NCBI GenBank assembly: GCA_039111475.1
Contig: JBCCIP010000018.1
Location: forward strand, 44,855-108,854
Source: JAUIET01 sp039111475
GTDB taxonomy: Bacteria; Pseudomonadota; Gammaproteobacteria; Pseudomonadales; JAUIET01
DNA length: 64,000 nt
Reading direction: 5' to 3'
Shown: positions 25,995-34,890 of the stretch, piece by piece
Position numbering within the stretch: position 1 is the first letter of the stretch
Layout: each line of letters starts with the position of its first letter
The notes under the pieces: generated by a model
Told to the model about the DNA's origin: nothing
The model's database searches: none
What the model saw: only the letters and a program-made list of their open reading frames with translations
Made by a program: the position numbers and the translations under genes

Positions 25995-27035
25995 TTAGTC
26001 CTGAAATACCTCTGCCATAAAGCCAATCATCTCCGGCTGATGAATGCCCAGTATCATTGTTTTTACACAGCCATCATCCCTGGCAGCTTTCCATTTTTCG
26101 GCCTTAGCGGCTATCTGATCTTTAGTGCCCGATAGAGAAACTTCTTCAAGAAGCTCCATTGGTAAGGCAGCCGCAGCCTCCTCTTTCTTGCCGCTTAGAT
26201 AAAGATCTTGCACTTTCGCTGCTGCATCTTCATAGCCCATCCGACAAGCCATGGCGTTGTAGAAGTTCTTGTTGCGTGCTCCCATGCCACCTATGTACAA
26301 GGCCAGCATCTGACGGGTTGCAAACAGATACTCTTCAGGGTCCTCGCCGCAAAACACGCCAACAAATGGCGCGATATCAAAATCATCCCAACCTTTGCCA
26401 TTGCCCGCTTTGGCAAAACCTTCTTCTACCGGCTTGGTAATTAGGCTCAGCTTATCCGGCGACGCAAACGATGGGAACAATCCATCGGCTACTTCACCAC
26501 TAACACGAAAGCCACCGGGAGTGAATGATGCTGTATAAACAGGTACTTCGGTCGCGCCGAGGATGGATTTCAGCGGCTTACCAAGACCGACGGAACCGTC
26601 ACCATCGTACGGCATTTGGTAAATCTCGCCATCGAATTCGACAGGGCCTTCCCGCTTCATTATTTTTTTGACGATCTCAATGTGCTCGCGCAAACGAGTC
26701 AAAGGCTTTGCGTACCCTATCCCATGCCAACCTTCAACCACTTGAGGACCGGATGCACCCAAACCAAGAATAAATCGATCTCCGGACAATTGCGCCAGCG
26801 ACATAGTGGTCATGGCGGTCATTGCAGGCGTTCGCCCTGGCACCTGAAAAATCGCAGTGCCCACTTTGATGCGCTCCGTTTGCGCCAGAATCCAACTGCT
26901 AACCGTAGCAGCATCTGAACCATAGGCTTCTGCCACCCAGACCGAATGGTAACCAGCTTCCTCAGCCTCGTGCACCATTGGCATTGGTATCTGAAGTTGT
27001 TTGCCCGAGTAACCCAGCAATAGTCCTAAATTCAT
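25995..27035 (-). CDS. LLM-class F420-dependent oxidoreductase
   Basis: A 346-residue TIM-barrel protein of the luciferase-like monooxygenase superfamily, F420-type. Visible signatures include HEAEEAGYHSVWVAEAYGSD, IKVGTAIFQVPGRTPAMTAM, LSGDRFILGLGASGPQVVEG and GEVADGLFPSFASPDKL. Such enzymes transfer hydride between F420 and alcohols, aldehydes or enoyl compounds. Proteobacterial members are common in lipid- and steroid-degrading marine bacteria (established in general, not for this gene). It is coupled to the DUF385 gene downstream with a 2-base gap. Confidence 0.88.
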   Translation of the reverse strand: MNLGLLLGYSGKQLQIPMPMVHEAEEAGYHSVWVAEAYGSDAATVSSWILAQTERIKVGTAIFQVPGRTPAMTAMTTMSLAQLSGDRFILGLGASGPQVVEGWHGIGYAKPLTRLREHIEIVKKIMKREGPVEFDGEIYQMPYDGDGSVGLGKPLKSILGATEVPVYTASFTPGGFRVSGEVADGLFPSFASPDKLSLITKPVEEGFAKAGNGKGWDDFDIAPFVGVFCGEDPEEYLFATRQMLALYIGGMGARNKNFYNAMACRMGYEDAAAKVQDLYLSGKKEEAAAALPMELLEEVSLSGTKDQIAAKAEKWKAARDDGCVKTMILGIHQPEMIGFMAEVFQD

Positions 27036-27104
27036 GTCAAGTAGTCCCGATCAATGAGCGCGCAATTATAGCGTCAAACAGCCGCTGATTGCAGGTTTTG
27101 CCCT

Positions 27105-28082
27105 CTAGTCCTGACTGATACTGAGAACCACTTTACCGATGGTTTTGTTGCTTCCAACCAAGGCGTGCGCCTGCTCCATTTCTTCAATCGGCAGTATTTT
27201 TTCTATCACAGGCTTTAAGGTGCCATCACTGAATTGAGGCCAAACGTGCTCTCGCAGTGTACTGATCAGCTCAGCCTTCGCTAACAACGATCGTGACCTC
27301 AGGGTCGATCCAATAATACGTTGCCTCTTGATTAACATGGCGCCCAGATTGAGCTCTGTGCTCAACCCACCCATCAATCCAATCACTACTATTCGTCCGT
27401 CTACGGCAAGGCATTGTTGATTATCAGCCAAATATGAGGCCCCTACCGGATCGAGAATAACATCAACACCCGTGTCGCCAGCCCACTCTTTGACGCTGGT
27501 GACAAACGAATCATCGGCGCGTCTATCGAAGCCGGCGGAAGCCCCCAGCGATTGGCAGTACTCAATTTTGTCTGCACCCCCCACCGTCACCATACAGGGG
27601 TTGGAAAAAACCGAGCATAGCTGAATTGCAGCAGTGCCAACACCGCTCGCACCGGCGTGAAGCAGAACACGTTCGCCCGGTTGTGCGGCGGCTTCAATAT
27701 AAATATTCAAATAAGCGGTAGCGAATACTTCCGGCAATGCAGTCGCCTGCTCAAAATTAAGCGCGCCTGGAATGGGCAGCAATTGGCCCTGCGGAACCGC
27801 GCTGTACTGCGCGTAACCTCCACCCGCCAGCAAGGCACACACCCGGTCACCCTTTTTCCATTCCTTCACGTTTGAACCGGCGGCTTCGATAACGCCGGCG
27901 CATTCCAAACCCATTATGTCACTGGCCCCTGGAGGCGGCGGGTACAAGCCCGCGCGTTGCATCAAGTCGGCACGATTGATCGCCGTAGCGTAATTTCGCA
28001 CCAGCACATCATTGGTGCCAATCTCCGGCCTCGGGGTGTTGCGCCAAACAAGATGTTCACCGTCTACCTGTATCGCTTTCAT
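27105..28082 (-). CDS. Zinc-free NAD(P)H quinone oxidoreductase (MDR superfamily)
   Basis: A 325-residue medium-chain dehydrogenase/reductase of the QOR/PIG3 type. It lacks the catalytic-zinc cysteine and histidine pattern. The N-terminal part includes RADLMQRAGLYPPPPGASDI and GLECAGVI, and the NADPH-binding turn is HAGASGVGTAAIQL. The C-terminus ends with the family motif HALVGSNKTIGKVVLSI. It probably reduces quinones or enones with NADPH. It lies between the F420 pair and a TPR lipoprotein on the same strand, but with larger gaps. Confidence 0.9.
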   Translation of the reverse strand: MKAIQVDGEHLVWRNTPRPEIGTNDVLVRNYATAINRADLMQRAGLYPPPPGASDIMGLECAGVIEAAGSNVKEWKKGDRVCALLAGGGYAQYSAVPQGQLLPIPGALNFEQATALPEVFATAYLNIYIEAAAQPGERVLLHAGASGVGTAAIQLCSVFSNPCMVTVGGADKIEYCQSLGASAGFDRRADDSFVTSVKEWAGDTGVDVILDPVGASYLADNQQCLAVDGRIVVIGLMGGLSTELNLGAMLIKRQRIIGSTLRSRSLLAKAELISTLREHVWPQFSDGTLKPVIEKILPIEEMEQAHALVGSNKTIGKVVLSISQD

Positions 28083-28103
28083 ACGCCTATGATCTTTTCA
28101 GGC

Positions 28104-29309
28104 CTAAATGTCTGTACTAGTGGTTTTATTGTTGCCCTGCAGTAGTTCAAGGCGCTCACCATACTGTCGCTGCTGAGAAACCGTTTCAGCAACCTCAATG
28201 GCTTTCTGCAACGACTTTATAGCACCAAAACGCTCGCCCAGTGCTAAATGCGTTCGGGACTTTAATTCATGCAGTAAAGCTTCGTCTTGCTTTAACTGCA
28301 AGGCTTTGCGCAACATACCCATCGCGGTGTCGTAATCACTGTTATTGAAAGCGTCTCGTGCAGCCAGTAACAAATAATAAGGATTCTTCGCGCGATACCG
28401 CTTCACCAGTTGATCATAATATTTAGCCACTTCAAGATCACCTTGCGCTCTGTACATTGACGCAAGATTGGATAAGGCGGCCTGCTCCTCGGAATTCAGA
28501 TCAACCGCTTTCAACAGCGCAGCTTCCGCATGCTCTATCTTTTCTACACGACTGAAAATCACGCCCAGATTGGACCAAACAAACGCGGCTTTGGGGTCAA
28601 GCATCAGCGCTTTGCGAGCGTACAAAAAAGATTGCTCGTAATTTCTTAAGTGCAGGTAATCGATGGAACGATTGTTGTAATACTGTGCAAATGCCTGATC
28701 GTCACTCAGCGTGCTCGACTCAAGGCGCAGCACATTATTCTGCGCCCTGCTGATATCCACTACCTGATCGTATTGCCGACTGATCTTGATTTTGACGTTC
28801 ACGTGCCTGCGCAAGGTCATTGACCCGCTTTCCAATTCCCATTCCGGGGCAACCAATACGTCTTGATAGTAAGCGCGTAATCCCGCTTCTCTAGCCAGGG
28901 CAACGAACAAATTGCTAAATGCCAGACAATTTGCTCTTTGCGCCTGAAACGCACCCACGGCTGTCTTGGTTTGCGTATCATCGTATTTCAACCCTAAAAC
29001 ACCTGGACTAAGAACGGCACGCAATAAATTGGAAACCTTTGCTGTTTTTGTCTTGTACGGTATGACGTGTCGTTGCAGAAATTCGCGCATCCCGTCATCA
29101 ATTTCAAGAATATCTTCGTTTGGAAGCTCGCCGGGTTCAATGTGTCGGCCAAGCATGGCGACACCGTTGAGTATTTCGTCAAGCAACTCAGGATCGGCGC
29201 TGCTGGTGGCACTTTCCGGTCTACTCACAGACGCACAAGAGGCTATCAGCGCGACAAAGCACAGCAAGACAATGCAGCGGCTGAAGTACATTGCAAGGTT
29301 AGACAACAT
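28104..29309 (-). CDS. Lipoprotein with transglutaminase-like domain and TPR repeats
   Basis: A 401-residue envelope protein. A hydrophobic signal ends at the lipobox LIASC (Cys25), predicting lipidation. Residues about 60-200 look like a transglutaminase/protease-like domain with a possible Cys-His-Asp triad: Cys128 in RANCLAFSNLFVAL, His169 in RRHVNVKI and Asp185 in QVVDISR. Residues about 205-390 hold TPR units such as AFVWSNLGVIFSRVEKIEHA and AALSNLASMYRAQGDLEVA. A protein-binding role is inferred and catalysis is unproven. The stop of the upstream aldolase gene is 2 bases before its start. Confidence 0.8.
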   Translation of the reverse strand: MLSNLAMYFSRCIVLLCFVALIASCASVSRPESATSSADPELLDEILNGVAMLGRHIEPGELPNEDILEIDDGMREFLQRHVIPYKTKTAKVSNLLRAVLSPGVLGLKYDDTQTKTAVGAFQAQRANCLAFSNLFVALAREAGLRAYYQDVLVAPEWELESGSMTLRRHVNVKIKISRQYDQVVDISRAQNNVLRLESSTLSDDQAFAQYYNNRSIDYLHLRNYEQSFLYARKALMLDPKAAFVWSNLGVIFSRVEKIEHAEAALLKAVDLNSEEQAALSNLASMYRAQGDLEVAKYYDQLVKRYRAKNPYYLLLAARDAFNNSDYDTAMGMLRKALQLKQDEALLHELKSRTHLALGERFGAIKSLQKAIEVAETVSQQRQYGERLELLQGNNKTTSTDI

Positions 29310-29311
29310 AA

Positions 29312-29956
29312 TTATTGGACTGCCCGATAAGCAGTTCGTTTCATCTGCTCGAAAAAATCAGCCCACTGTACACCGCTCAATTTGGCTGGAGGGCCAAGGC
29401 AAAGACTCAGCAAATATTGCTTGCACAACAACTCTAACAAACGAGCGGCTTGTGCCGCGTCACTCAGGTCATTGCCTTTACTCAGCATGCCGTGGTTCGC
29501 CAGTAAACACGCCCTGCATGATTGTAAACCCTGTACCGAGGCATCTGCCAGCTCAGCTGTACCGAACGTATGGTAGTTCACGCAGGGTACATGATCCGAT
29601 CCCAACATACCGATCATATAATGAAAGCCAGGGAGGTCTTTGCCATGACTGGCAACCGCCACGCAATGATCAGAATGGGTGTGCACAACGGACTGCGTAT
29701 CCGGGAATGCACGGTATACCGCTGCGTGCATTTGCCATTCAGACGAGGGTTTAAGCGCGCTGTCGTTTTCCCCGCGCAATGACAAACGCACAATATTGTC
29801 TACACTGATGGACGTTGCACTGATGCCGCTGGCCGTAATCAACATGCCAGAACCGAAGCGGCAAGACAAATTACCTGTCGACAAAGCCAACAAGCCATCG
29901 TCGCCAAGCTCTCGATATTCGTCCACCAATTGCTGGCGTAACATGGCTTCTGTCAT
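29312..29956 (-). CDS. Class II aldolase/adducin family protein
   Basis: A 214-residue zinc enzyme of the fuculose-phosphate aldolase group. The N-terminal LALSTGNLSCRFGSGMLITASG, the catalytic glutamate in SSEWQMHAAVY, the zinc histidines in VVHTHSDHC and a third in LLANHGML are all present. Substrates in the family include L-fuculose 1-phosphate, 5-deoxyribulose 1-phosphate and methylthioribulose 1-phosphate, and I cannot choose between them. It is divergent from the acyl-CoA dehydrogenase and probably in one message with the TPR lipoprotein. Confidence 0.85.
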   Translation of the reverse strand: MTEAMLRQQLVDEYRELGDDGLLALSTGNLSCRFGSGMLITASGISATSISVDNIVRLSLRGENDSALKPSSEWQMHAAVYRAFPDTQSVVHTHSDHCVAVASHGKDLPGFHYMIGMLGSDHVPCVNYHTFGTAELADASVQGLQSCRACLLANHGMLSKGNDLSDAAQAARLLELLCKQYLLSLCLGPPAKLSGVQWADFFEQMKRTAYRAVQ

Positions 29957-29965
29957 GGAAAATCC

Positions 29966-29978
29966 CCCAAATATTGGG
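29966..29978. promoter_or_regulatory. Small palindrome between divergent aldolase and acyl-CoA dehydrogenase genes
   Basis: CCCAA (29966-29970), ATA and TTGGG (29974-29978) form a perfect inverted repeat just upstream of the aldolase start. A TATAAT at 30012-30017 lies nearby and could be the -10 box of the acyl-CoA dehydrogenase gene. It may be an operator, but no regulator gene is adjacent. Confidence 0.35.
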
Positions 29979-30050
29979 CCAACAGCGTGCTAAGAATAAT
30001 ATCTAACCGTGTATAATTCCACGCCGATTCGCACCGAGACAAACCAGACA

Positions 30051-31814
30051 ATGAGTGAATATCACGCCCCAACCGCTGACATCAAGTTTACCATGGAAGC
30101 CGTCGCAGGCTTGCCTGAGATGAGTTCTCTGCCCGCATTTAGCGAACTGAGTGATGATCTCGTTGATGCTATTTTGGAGGAAGCTGCACGCTTTACCAGT
30201 GGCGTGATTGCCCCATTAAATCGCACTGGGGACGCAGAAGGCACAAAAGTTGTTGATAGAGCAGTGCAGGAGAGCAAAGGGTTCGCCGAAGCATACCAAC
30301 AAGTTGTTGAAGGCGGCTGGAGCAGCTTATCAGCCAGTGAAGAGTACGGCGGTCAGGGCTTGCCCGAGCTTTTGGCGGCCGGCGTTGGTGAGAGCATTAT
30401 GTCGGCCAATATGGCATTTTCCTTGGTCACTCTATTATCTCAGGGGTCTATTTCGGCCTTAAACAACCATGGCTCTGAGGAACTAAAGCAAGATTATCTG
30501 GGCAAGCTGATCAGTGGTGAATGGACAGGCACGATGAACCTGACCGAGCCTCAGGCGGGTTCGGATCTTGGCGTTGTAAAAACCCTCGCCACCCCCACCG
30601 GTGATCACTACCTGCTGAGCGGACAAAAGATCTTTATCACCTGGGGTGACCACCAGATGACTGAGAACATTGTGCACCTAGTACTGGCGCGAACGCCCGA
30701 CGCCGTAGCTGGTTCTGGCGGGCTTTCGTTGTTTATCGTGCCCAAATTCCTGCTTAACGCAGATGGCTCACTTGGCGAGCGCAACGACGTGTATCCGGTT
30801 TCCGTGGAGCATAAACTGGGCATTCACGCCAGCCCAACCTGTGTTATGAGTTTTGGCGATAATGGCGGCGCCGTCGGCTATCTGGTTGGAGAGCTGAACA
30901 GAGGCCTTGCCGCTATGTTCACCATGATGAACCACGCTCGTATTGGTGTTGGTTTGCAGGGTGTTGGTATCAGCGAGCGCGCCTATCAACACGCCGTGTA
31001 TTACGCAAAAGATCGCGTTCAGGGCGGCGGGCAAACCATTATCCGACACCCGGATGTGCGTCGGATGTTGATGCAAATGCGGGCAATGACAGAAGCAGGA
31101 CGCGCATTATGTTACAGCGCCTACGCCAGTACGGATTTCGCCGAGTTTGGTGCCACAGCCGAGCAACGCGAGCTTGCTCAGCAGCGCGCTGATTTGCTGA
31201 CGCCACTGGCGAAAGGTTGGACAACCGAAATTGCTAATGAGGTGACCTCATTGGGTGTGCAGATACATGGTGGCATGGGTTTCGTAGAAGAAACCGGTGC
31301 GGCACAACACTACAGAGACGCCCGTATTCTGGCGATTTACGAAGGTACCAATGGTATTCAGGCGATGGACTTGATCGGCCGGAAGCTGACTCGCGACGGC
31401 GGCAAGATGATGGCCGCGTTAATCGCTGACATCGATTCAAGCCTGCAAGCGCTAAAAAATCGGGGAGCATCCGTTGTTGACATTCATGACGCGCTTGCTC
31501 GCGGCCAAGATACACTTCAGCAATCCAGCGAATGGGTATTGAGTAATGCAAAAGAAGCTGAAGTAACCGGCAGCGTTGCGTTCGATTACCTCATGCTTAG
31601 CGGTTATGTGACCGGCGCCTGGCTACTCAGCCAAAAAGCCTTGCTTGCCGAACAGCAACTGGCAGACTCCGATAGTAATGAGTCATTTTTGAATACAAAA
31701 CTGGCGACTGCGCGATTTTTTCTGAACAATATTTTGCCGCGCTCATCGGCGCACTGGCAGGCCATGCAGGCCGGCACCAGTACAATCATGTCACTTGCTG
31801 AAAGCGAGTTTTAA
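30051..31814 (+). CDS. Acyl-CoA dehydrogenase (DmdC-like, long form)
   Basis: A 587-residue FAD enzyme that oxidises acyl-CoA to enoyl-CoA. The opening YHAPTADIKFTMEAV, the segment MNLTEPQAGSDLGVVKTLA and the catalytic-glutamate region ARILAIYEGTNGIQAMDLIG match the roughly 600-residue branch that includes 3-methylmercaptopropionyl-CoA dehydrogenase (DmdC) and related fatty acyl-CoA dehydrogenases. Nothing nearby (no DmdB or DmdD) proves a DMSP role. ATG 30051 gives the family N-terminus, and a GTG at 30009 is also in frame. hisC follows after 23 bases. Confidence 0.9.
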   Translation: MSEYHAPTADIKFTMEAVAGLPEMSSLPAFSELSDDLVDAILEEAARFTSGVIAPLNRTGDAEGTKVVDRAVQESKGFAEAYQQVVEGGWSSLSASEEYGGQGLPELLAAGVGESIMSANMAFSLVTLLSQGSISALNNHGSEELKQDYLGKLISGEWTGTMNLTEPQAGSDLGVVKTLATPTGDHYLLSGQKIFITWGDHQMTENIVHLVLARTPDAVAGSGGLSLFIVPKFLLNADGSLGERNDVYPVSVEHKLGIHASPTCVMSFGDNGGAVGYLVGELNRGLAAMFTMMNHARIGVGLQGVGISERAYQHAVYYAKDRVQGGGQTIIRHPDVRRMLMQMRAMTEAGRALCYSAYASTDFAEFGATAEQRELAQQRADLLTPLAKGWTTEIANEVTSLGVQIHGGMGFVEETGAAQHYRDARILAIYEGTNGIQAMDLIGRKLTRDGGKMMAALIADIDSSLQALKNRGASVVDIHDALARGQDTLQQSSEWVLSNAKEAEVTGSVAFDYLMLSGYVTGAWLLSQKALLAEQQLADSDSNESFLNTKLATARFFLNNILPRSSAHWQAMQAGTSTIMSLAESEF

Positions 31815-31837
31815 GGTCGCGTGAGACAAGGCCAGCC

Positions 31838-32923
31838 ATGAACCCTGCTATTGCCGATTTGGTCAGACCGCATTTTCGAACCATGAAAGGCTATGTGTCC
31901 GCCGGCATGGAAGCTGGCAAAGACGCCACGCGGGTGTTTATGAACGCAAACGAAAATCCGTTCGAATTACCTGGTCTTGAAGGCTTCAATCGATACCCGG
32001 AACCGCAACCCCCCGTTCTACTGGACGCCTACGCAAAACGTTATGGCGTCGATGCAGACCAGGTCGTGGCTACGCGCGGCGCCGATGAGGCCATCGCTGT
32101 AATAACCAAACTGTTTTGTGAACCCGGAGCAGATGGCGTGGTGATTTGTCCGCCAGCGTTTGGCATGTACAAAGTCAACGCGCTTGCTGCACCGGCTTCA
32201 GCTATAGAAGTGCCGCTCGTGGAAACCGACGGCCAATTTTCTGTGAATACCCGCGCCGTTATAGAGTCCGCTAAAAATCCACACTGCAAGCTTGTGTTTC
32301 TTTGCTCACCCAATAATCCCACAGGCAACAGTTTGCCTTTGTCAGACTTACAGGCCATCTGTGCGGCCACGACGGGCTACAGCATGGTTATTCTGGATGA
32401 AACTTATATAGACTTTGCCGAACAGGAAAGCATGGTTAACTGGTTGGGAGACTACCCTAACCTTATCGTGTTACGGACGATGTCAAAATCTTACTCCATG
32501 GCCGGTATGCGTATGGGCGGCCTGCTAAATTCCGATTCAGAGTTTGTACAACTTGTGCGTAGCAAATGCCTTGATGCCTACCCATTAACGAAAACGTCGA
32601 TAGACGCTGCATTACTAGCACTGTCAGACGACTTGCAGCCGCAGGTTCAAGCCAACATCAATACACTACGCGAGGAAAGGAGGCGCCTTGCGGCGGCTCT
32701 GCAGTCTGCCAGCTTCGTCACCAAAATCTATCCCAGTGACGCAAATTTCTTACTGGTGGCTCTAAACTGTGTTCAGGAACTATTGGCCTATGCCGCTCAA
32801 CAGAACATTGTGTTACGTGATTTTTCGCAGCAGCCGCTTACCCCAAACTGCATCAGAATATCTGTTGGCACGCCGGCGCAGAATGATCAACTGATCGAAT
32901 TGCTATCTACTTTCCATGTATAA
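31838..32923 (+). CDS. hisC: Histidinol-phosphate aminotransferase
   Basis: A 361-residue fold-type I PLP aminotransferase in histidine synthesis. Visible are NANENPFELPGLEGFNRYPE, TRGADEAIAVITKLF, SPNNPTGN, ILDETYIDFAE and the PLP-lysine motif TMSKSYSMAGMRMG. Length matches the family. It lies between an acyl-CoA dehydrogenase and the pyrimidine gene on the same strand with short gaps, so co-transcription is possible although the pathways are unrelated. It is far from the hisN-type phosphatase gene at the left edge. Confidence 0.93.
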   Translation: MNPAIADLVRPHFRTMKGYVSAGMEAGKDATRVFMNANENPFELPGLEGFNRYPEPQPPVLLDAYAKRYGVDADQVVATRGADEAIAVITKLFCEPGADGVVICPPAFGMYKVNALAAPASAIEVPLVETDGQFSVNTRAVIESAKNPHCKLVFLCSPNNPTGNSLPLSDLQAICAATTGYSMVILDETYIDFAEQESMVNWLGDYPNLIVLRTMSKSYSMAGMRMGGLLNSDSEFVQLVRSKCLDAYPLTKTSIDAALLALSDDLQPQVQANINTLREERRRLAAALQSASFVTKIYPSDANFLLVALNCVQELLAYAAQQNIVLRDFSQQPLTPNCIRISVGTPAQNDQLIELLSTFHV

Positions 32924-32950
32924 TGCCGCCCCGCAAGCAGCGGAGGCAAA

Positions 32951-34597
32951 TTGAACACAGAATTTTTTGGCAAGACCTTATCCGGGCCGTTCACAATTCC
33001 ATCCGGAATTGTATCCACCACTGGCCCTATCATAGATTACATTATCAATCACATTCCCGAGATCGGGGTTCTCACCACTAAGAGCATTGGTTTAGCACCT
33101 AAAGCGGGTTATCGCGAGCCGGTACTCAGTCAGTACGCACCCGGCTGTTTCGTCAACGCTGTTGGCCTGACCAACCCAGGCGCTGAAGAATCTATTAAAA
33201 CCTTATCTTCGCTGAACATTCCCGAAGACCGCTTCTTGCTCACCTCGATTTTTGGTGCTAACGCAAAGGAATTTGCGCAAGTAGCAGAAATGCTCGCGCC
33301 CTTAAGCGATGGTCTGGAACTCAACCTGTCTTGTCCACACGCCAAAGGGTATGGCATGGCTATCGGCCAGGACCCGGACATGGTGCGCGAAATTGTAGCT
33401 GCGGTTGTTGCCGTCACAGATTTACCGGTAATCGCAAAGCTGACGCCTAACACAGACAATATTGGCTCCATCGCAGAAGCCGCCGTCGAGGCCGGTGCAG
33501 CCGGTCTGTGTGCTATCAACACCGTAGGACCGGGCTACCATACGGCGCATGGCAAGCCAGTGCTCAGCAACGAACTTGGCGGCATGTCGGGTAAAGGCGT
33601 ATTGGCGATTGGCCTGAAATGCATAAAACAAATTCGCGAAGCAGTTGATTGCCCCATCATTGGCTGTGGCGGCATTAGCAGCGCAAACGACGTGCGCGCA
33701 TTTCAGCAGGAAGGCGCGAACATCATTGGCGTAGGCTCGGCCCTGGTTGGAATGACCAGCGCTGAAATGGGCGATTACTTTAGCGCGCTGTCAGCAGAAC
33801 TGGCACACAATGCCGAGTCAGGCGCAGCCGAGCAGCTGGTTCGCTACGACATAGATATGGACTTCCGGCCGGTCACTCTGGTAGACAATCAACGCGTCAC
33901 TGATGATATTTCCATTCTGACGTTTGACCGCAAGGTTAATATCCAGGGTGGTGAGTTTCTGTTCTTATGGATTCCAGGCTTAGGCGAAAAACCGTTCTCT
34001 GCATTGACGGATGATCCTTTCTCTCTGGTTGTAATTAACCTCGGCGAATTCACTGCAAAGCTCATGACGCTAGAGCCTGGCACACAGGCCTATGTGCGCG
34101 GGCCGCATGGAATTCCTGCATCACACCCATCTGATGCGCCGCTTATCACGGTAAGCGGCGGCACAGGGCTGGCCGCTGTTTACCAAGTTGCTAGAGATCA
34201 TGTTGCAGACGGTCCGGACGGTAGCGCAACCATGTTTGTGGGCGCTCGTACTGCAGAAAGATTGTATTTCCAAGACGAATGCCGAAGTTTCAGCGAGTTG
34301 CATATCGCAACCGATGATGGCAGCGCGGGTTACCATGGTTTGGTGACGGAATTATTACGTGAGCATTTGCAGACCTTAACTACTGATGAGTTAAACAAAG
34401 CAGTTTTCTACAACTGTGGTCCTGAGCCTATGGTGCATGCGGCGAAGGCGGTACAGGAAGAATTTTGTTCAAACGAGCAAATCTTCAGTGCGATTGATTA
34501 TCACACGAAGTGTGGCGTTGGAATTTGTGGCGCGTGTGGTACGCCGGATGGGCGTAGGTTGTGTGTTGATGGGCCGTTTATTTCTGATGTGATCTAG
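32951..34597 (+). CDS. pyrD: Fused dihydroorotate dehydrogenase (class 1B catalytic) and PyrK-type electron-transfer protein
   Basis: A 548-residue fusion. Residues about 1-295 are a class 1 PyrD barrel with GLELNLSCPHAKG (catalytic cysteine region) and IIGCGGISSANDVRAFQ. Residues about 300-548 are PyrK-like: an FAD/NAD-binding reductase part (TVSGGTGLAAVYQVARDH, YNCGPEPMVHAAK) and a [2Fe-2S] site with Cys521, 526, 529 and 538. Together they would pass electrons from dihydroorotate to NAD. Translation starts at TTG 32951, supported by GGAGG at 32942-32946 and a good family N-terminus. In most bacteria the two parts are separate genes. Confidence 0.92.
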   Translation: MNTEFFGKTLSGPFTIPSGIVSTTGPIIDYIINHIPEIGVLTTKSIGLAPKAGYREPVLSQYAPGCFVNAVGLTNPGAEESIKTLSSLNIPEDRFLLTSIFGANAKEFAQVAEMLAPLSDGLELNLSCPHAKGYGMAIGQDPDMVREIVAAVVAVTDLPVIAKLTPNTDNIGSIAEAAVEAGAAGLCAINTVGPGYHTAHGKPVLSNELGGMSGKGVLAIGLKCIKQIREAVDCPIIGCGGISSANDVRAFQQEGANIIGVGSALVGMTSAEMGDYFSALSAELAHNAESGAAEQLVRYDIDMDFRPVTLVDNQRVTDDISILTFDRKVNIQGGEFLFLWIPGLGEKPFSALTDDPFSLVVINLGEFTAKLMTLEPGTQAYVRGPHGIPASHPSDAPLITVSGGTGLAAVYQVARDHVADGPDGSATMFVGARTAERLYFQDECRSFSELHIATDDGSAGYHGLVTELLREHLQTLTTDELNKAVFYNCGPEPMVHAAKAVQEEFCSNEQIFSAIDYHTKCGVGICGACGTPDGRRLCVDGPFISDVI

Positions 34598-34706
34598 CGT
34601 AAATTTTTGAATGGAAGTCCTATCTCGATGCAGGTGTGTAGTGCCGACTCTGGTCTGAAAAACCATTTGAGACAGGAAGTCCAAATTGCAAACAGTAGAT
34701 CCTTTA

Positions 34707-34778
34707 GGGAAGCCCCCAGGGATGGGTTTAATGCTGGTCCCGCGAGCGGAGCGAGTGCTTTGGGCCCTGCGGGTTTTT
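34707..34778 (+). repeat. Dispersed palindromic element, copy 2, with terminator-like hairpin
   Basis: Bases 34711-34743 match 11701-11733 at 26 of 33 positions. Immediately overlapping is a hairpin with CCCGC (34739-34743) and GCGGG (34769-34773) followed by TTTTT (34774-34778), which resembles an intrinsic terminator for the pyrD fusion gene. The gap 34598-34890 between the converging genes holds nothing else I can recognise. Confidence 0.55.
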
Positions 34779-34890
34779 CAGGCCAGAGTTGGCGCTACCC
34801 ATCATCCGAAATGGAAAGAATAGAAGTTTTTGCTAACCATTGAGCGCATGCGCACATCTGTTGTATCTCCTCTTTATAGCGAGATATGAT

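Noticed and set aside
30051..31814. Assigning a DMSP demethylation pathway from the DmdC-like gene
   Set aside because: No dmdA, dmdB or dmdD gene is nearby, and DmdC-like proteins are widely used for ordinary fatty acids.
32919..32924. TATAAT just before the pyrD fusion gene, as a promoter
   Set aside because: It is formed by the last codons of hisC (GTA TAA) and has no -35 box at a usable distance.
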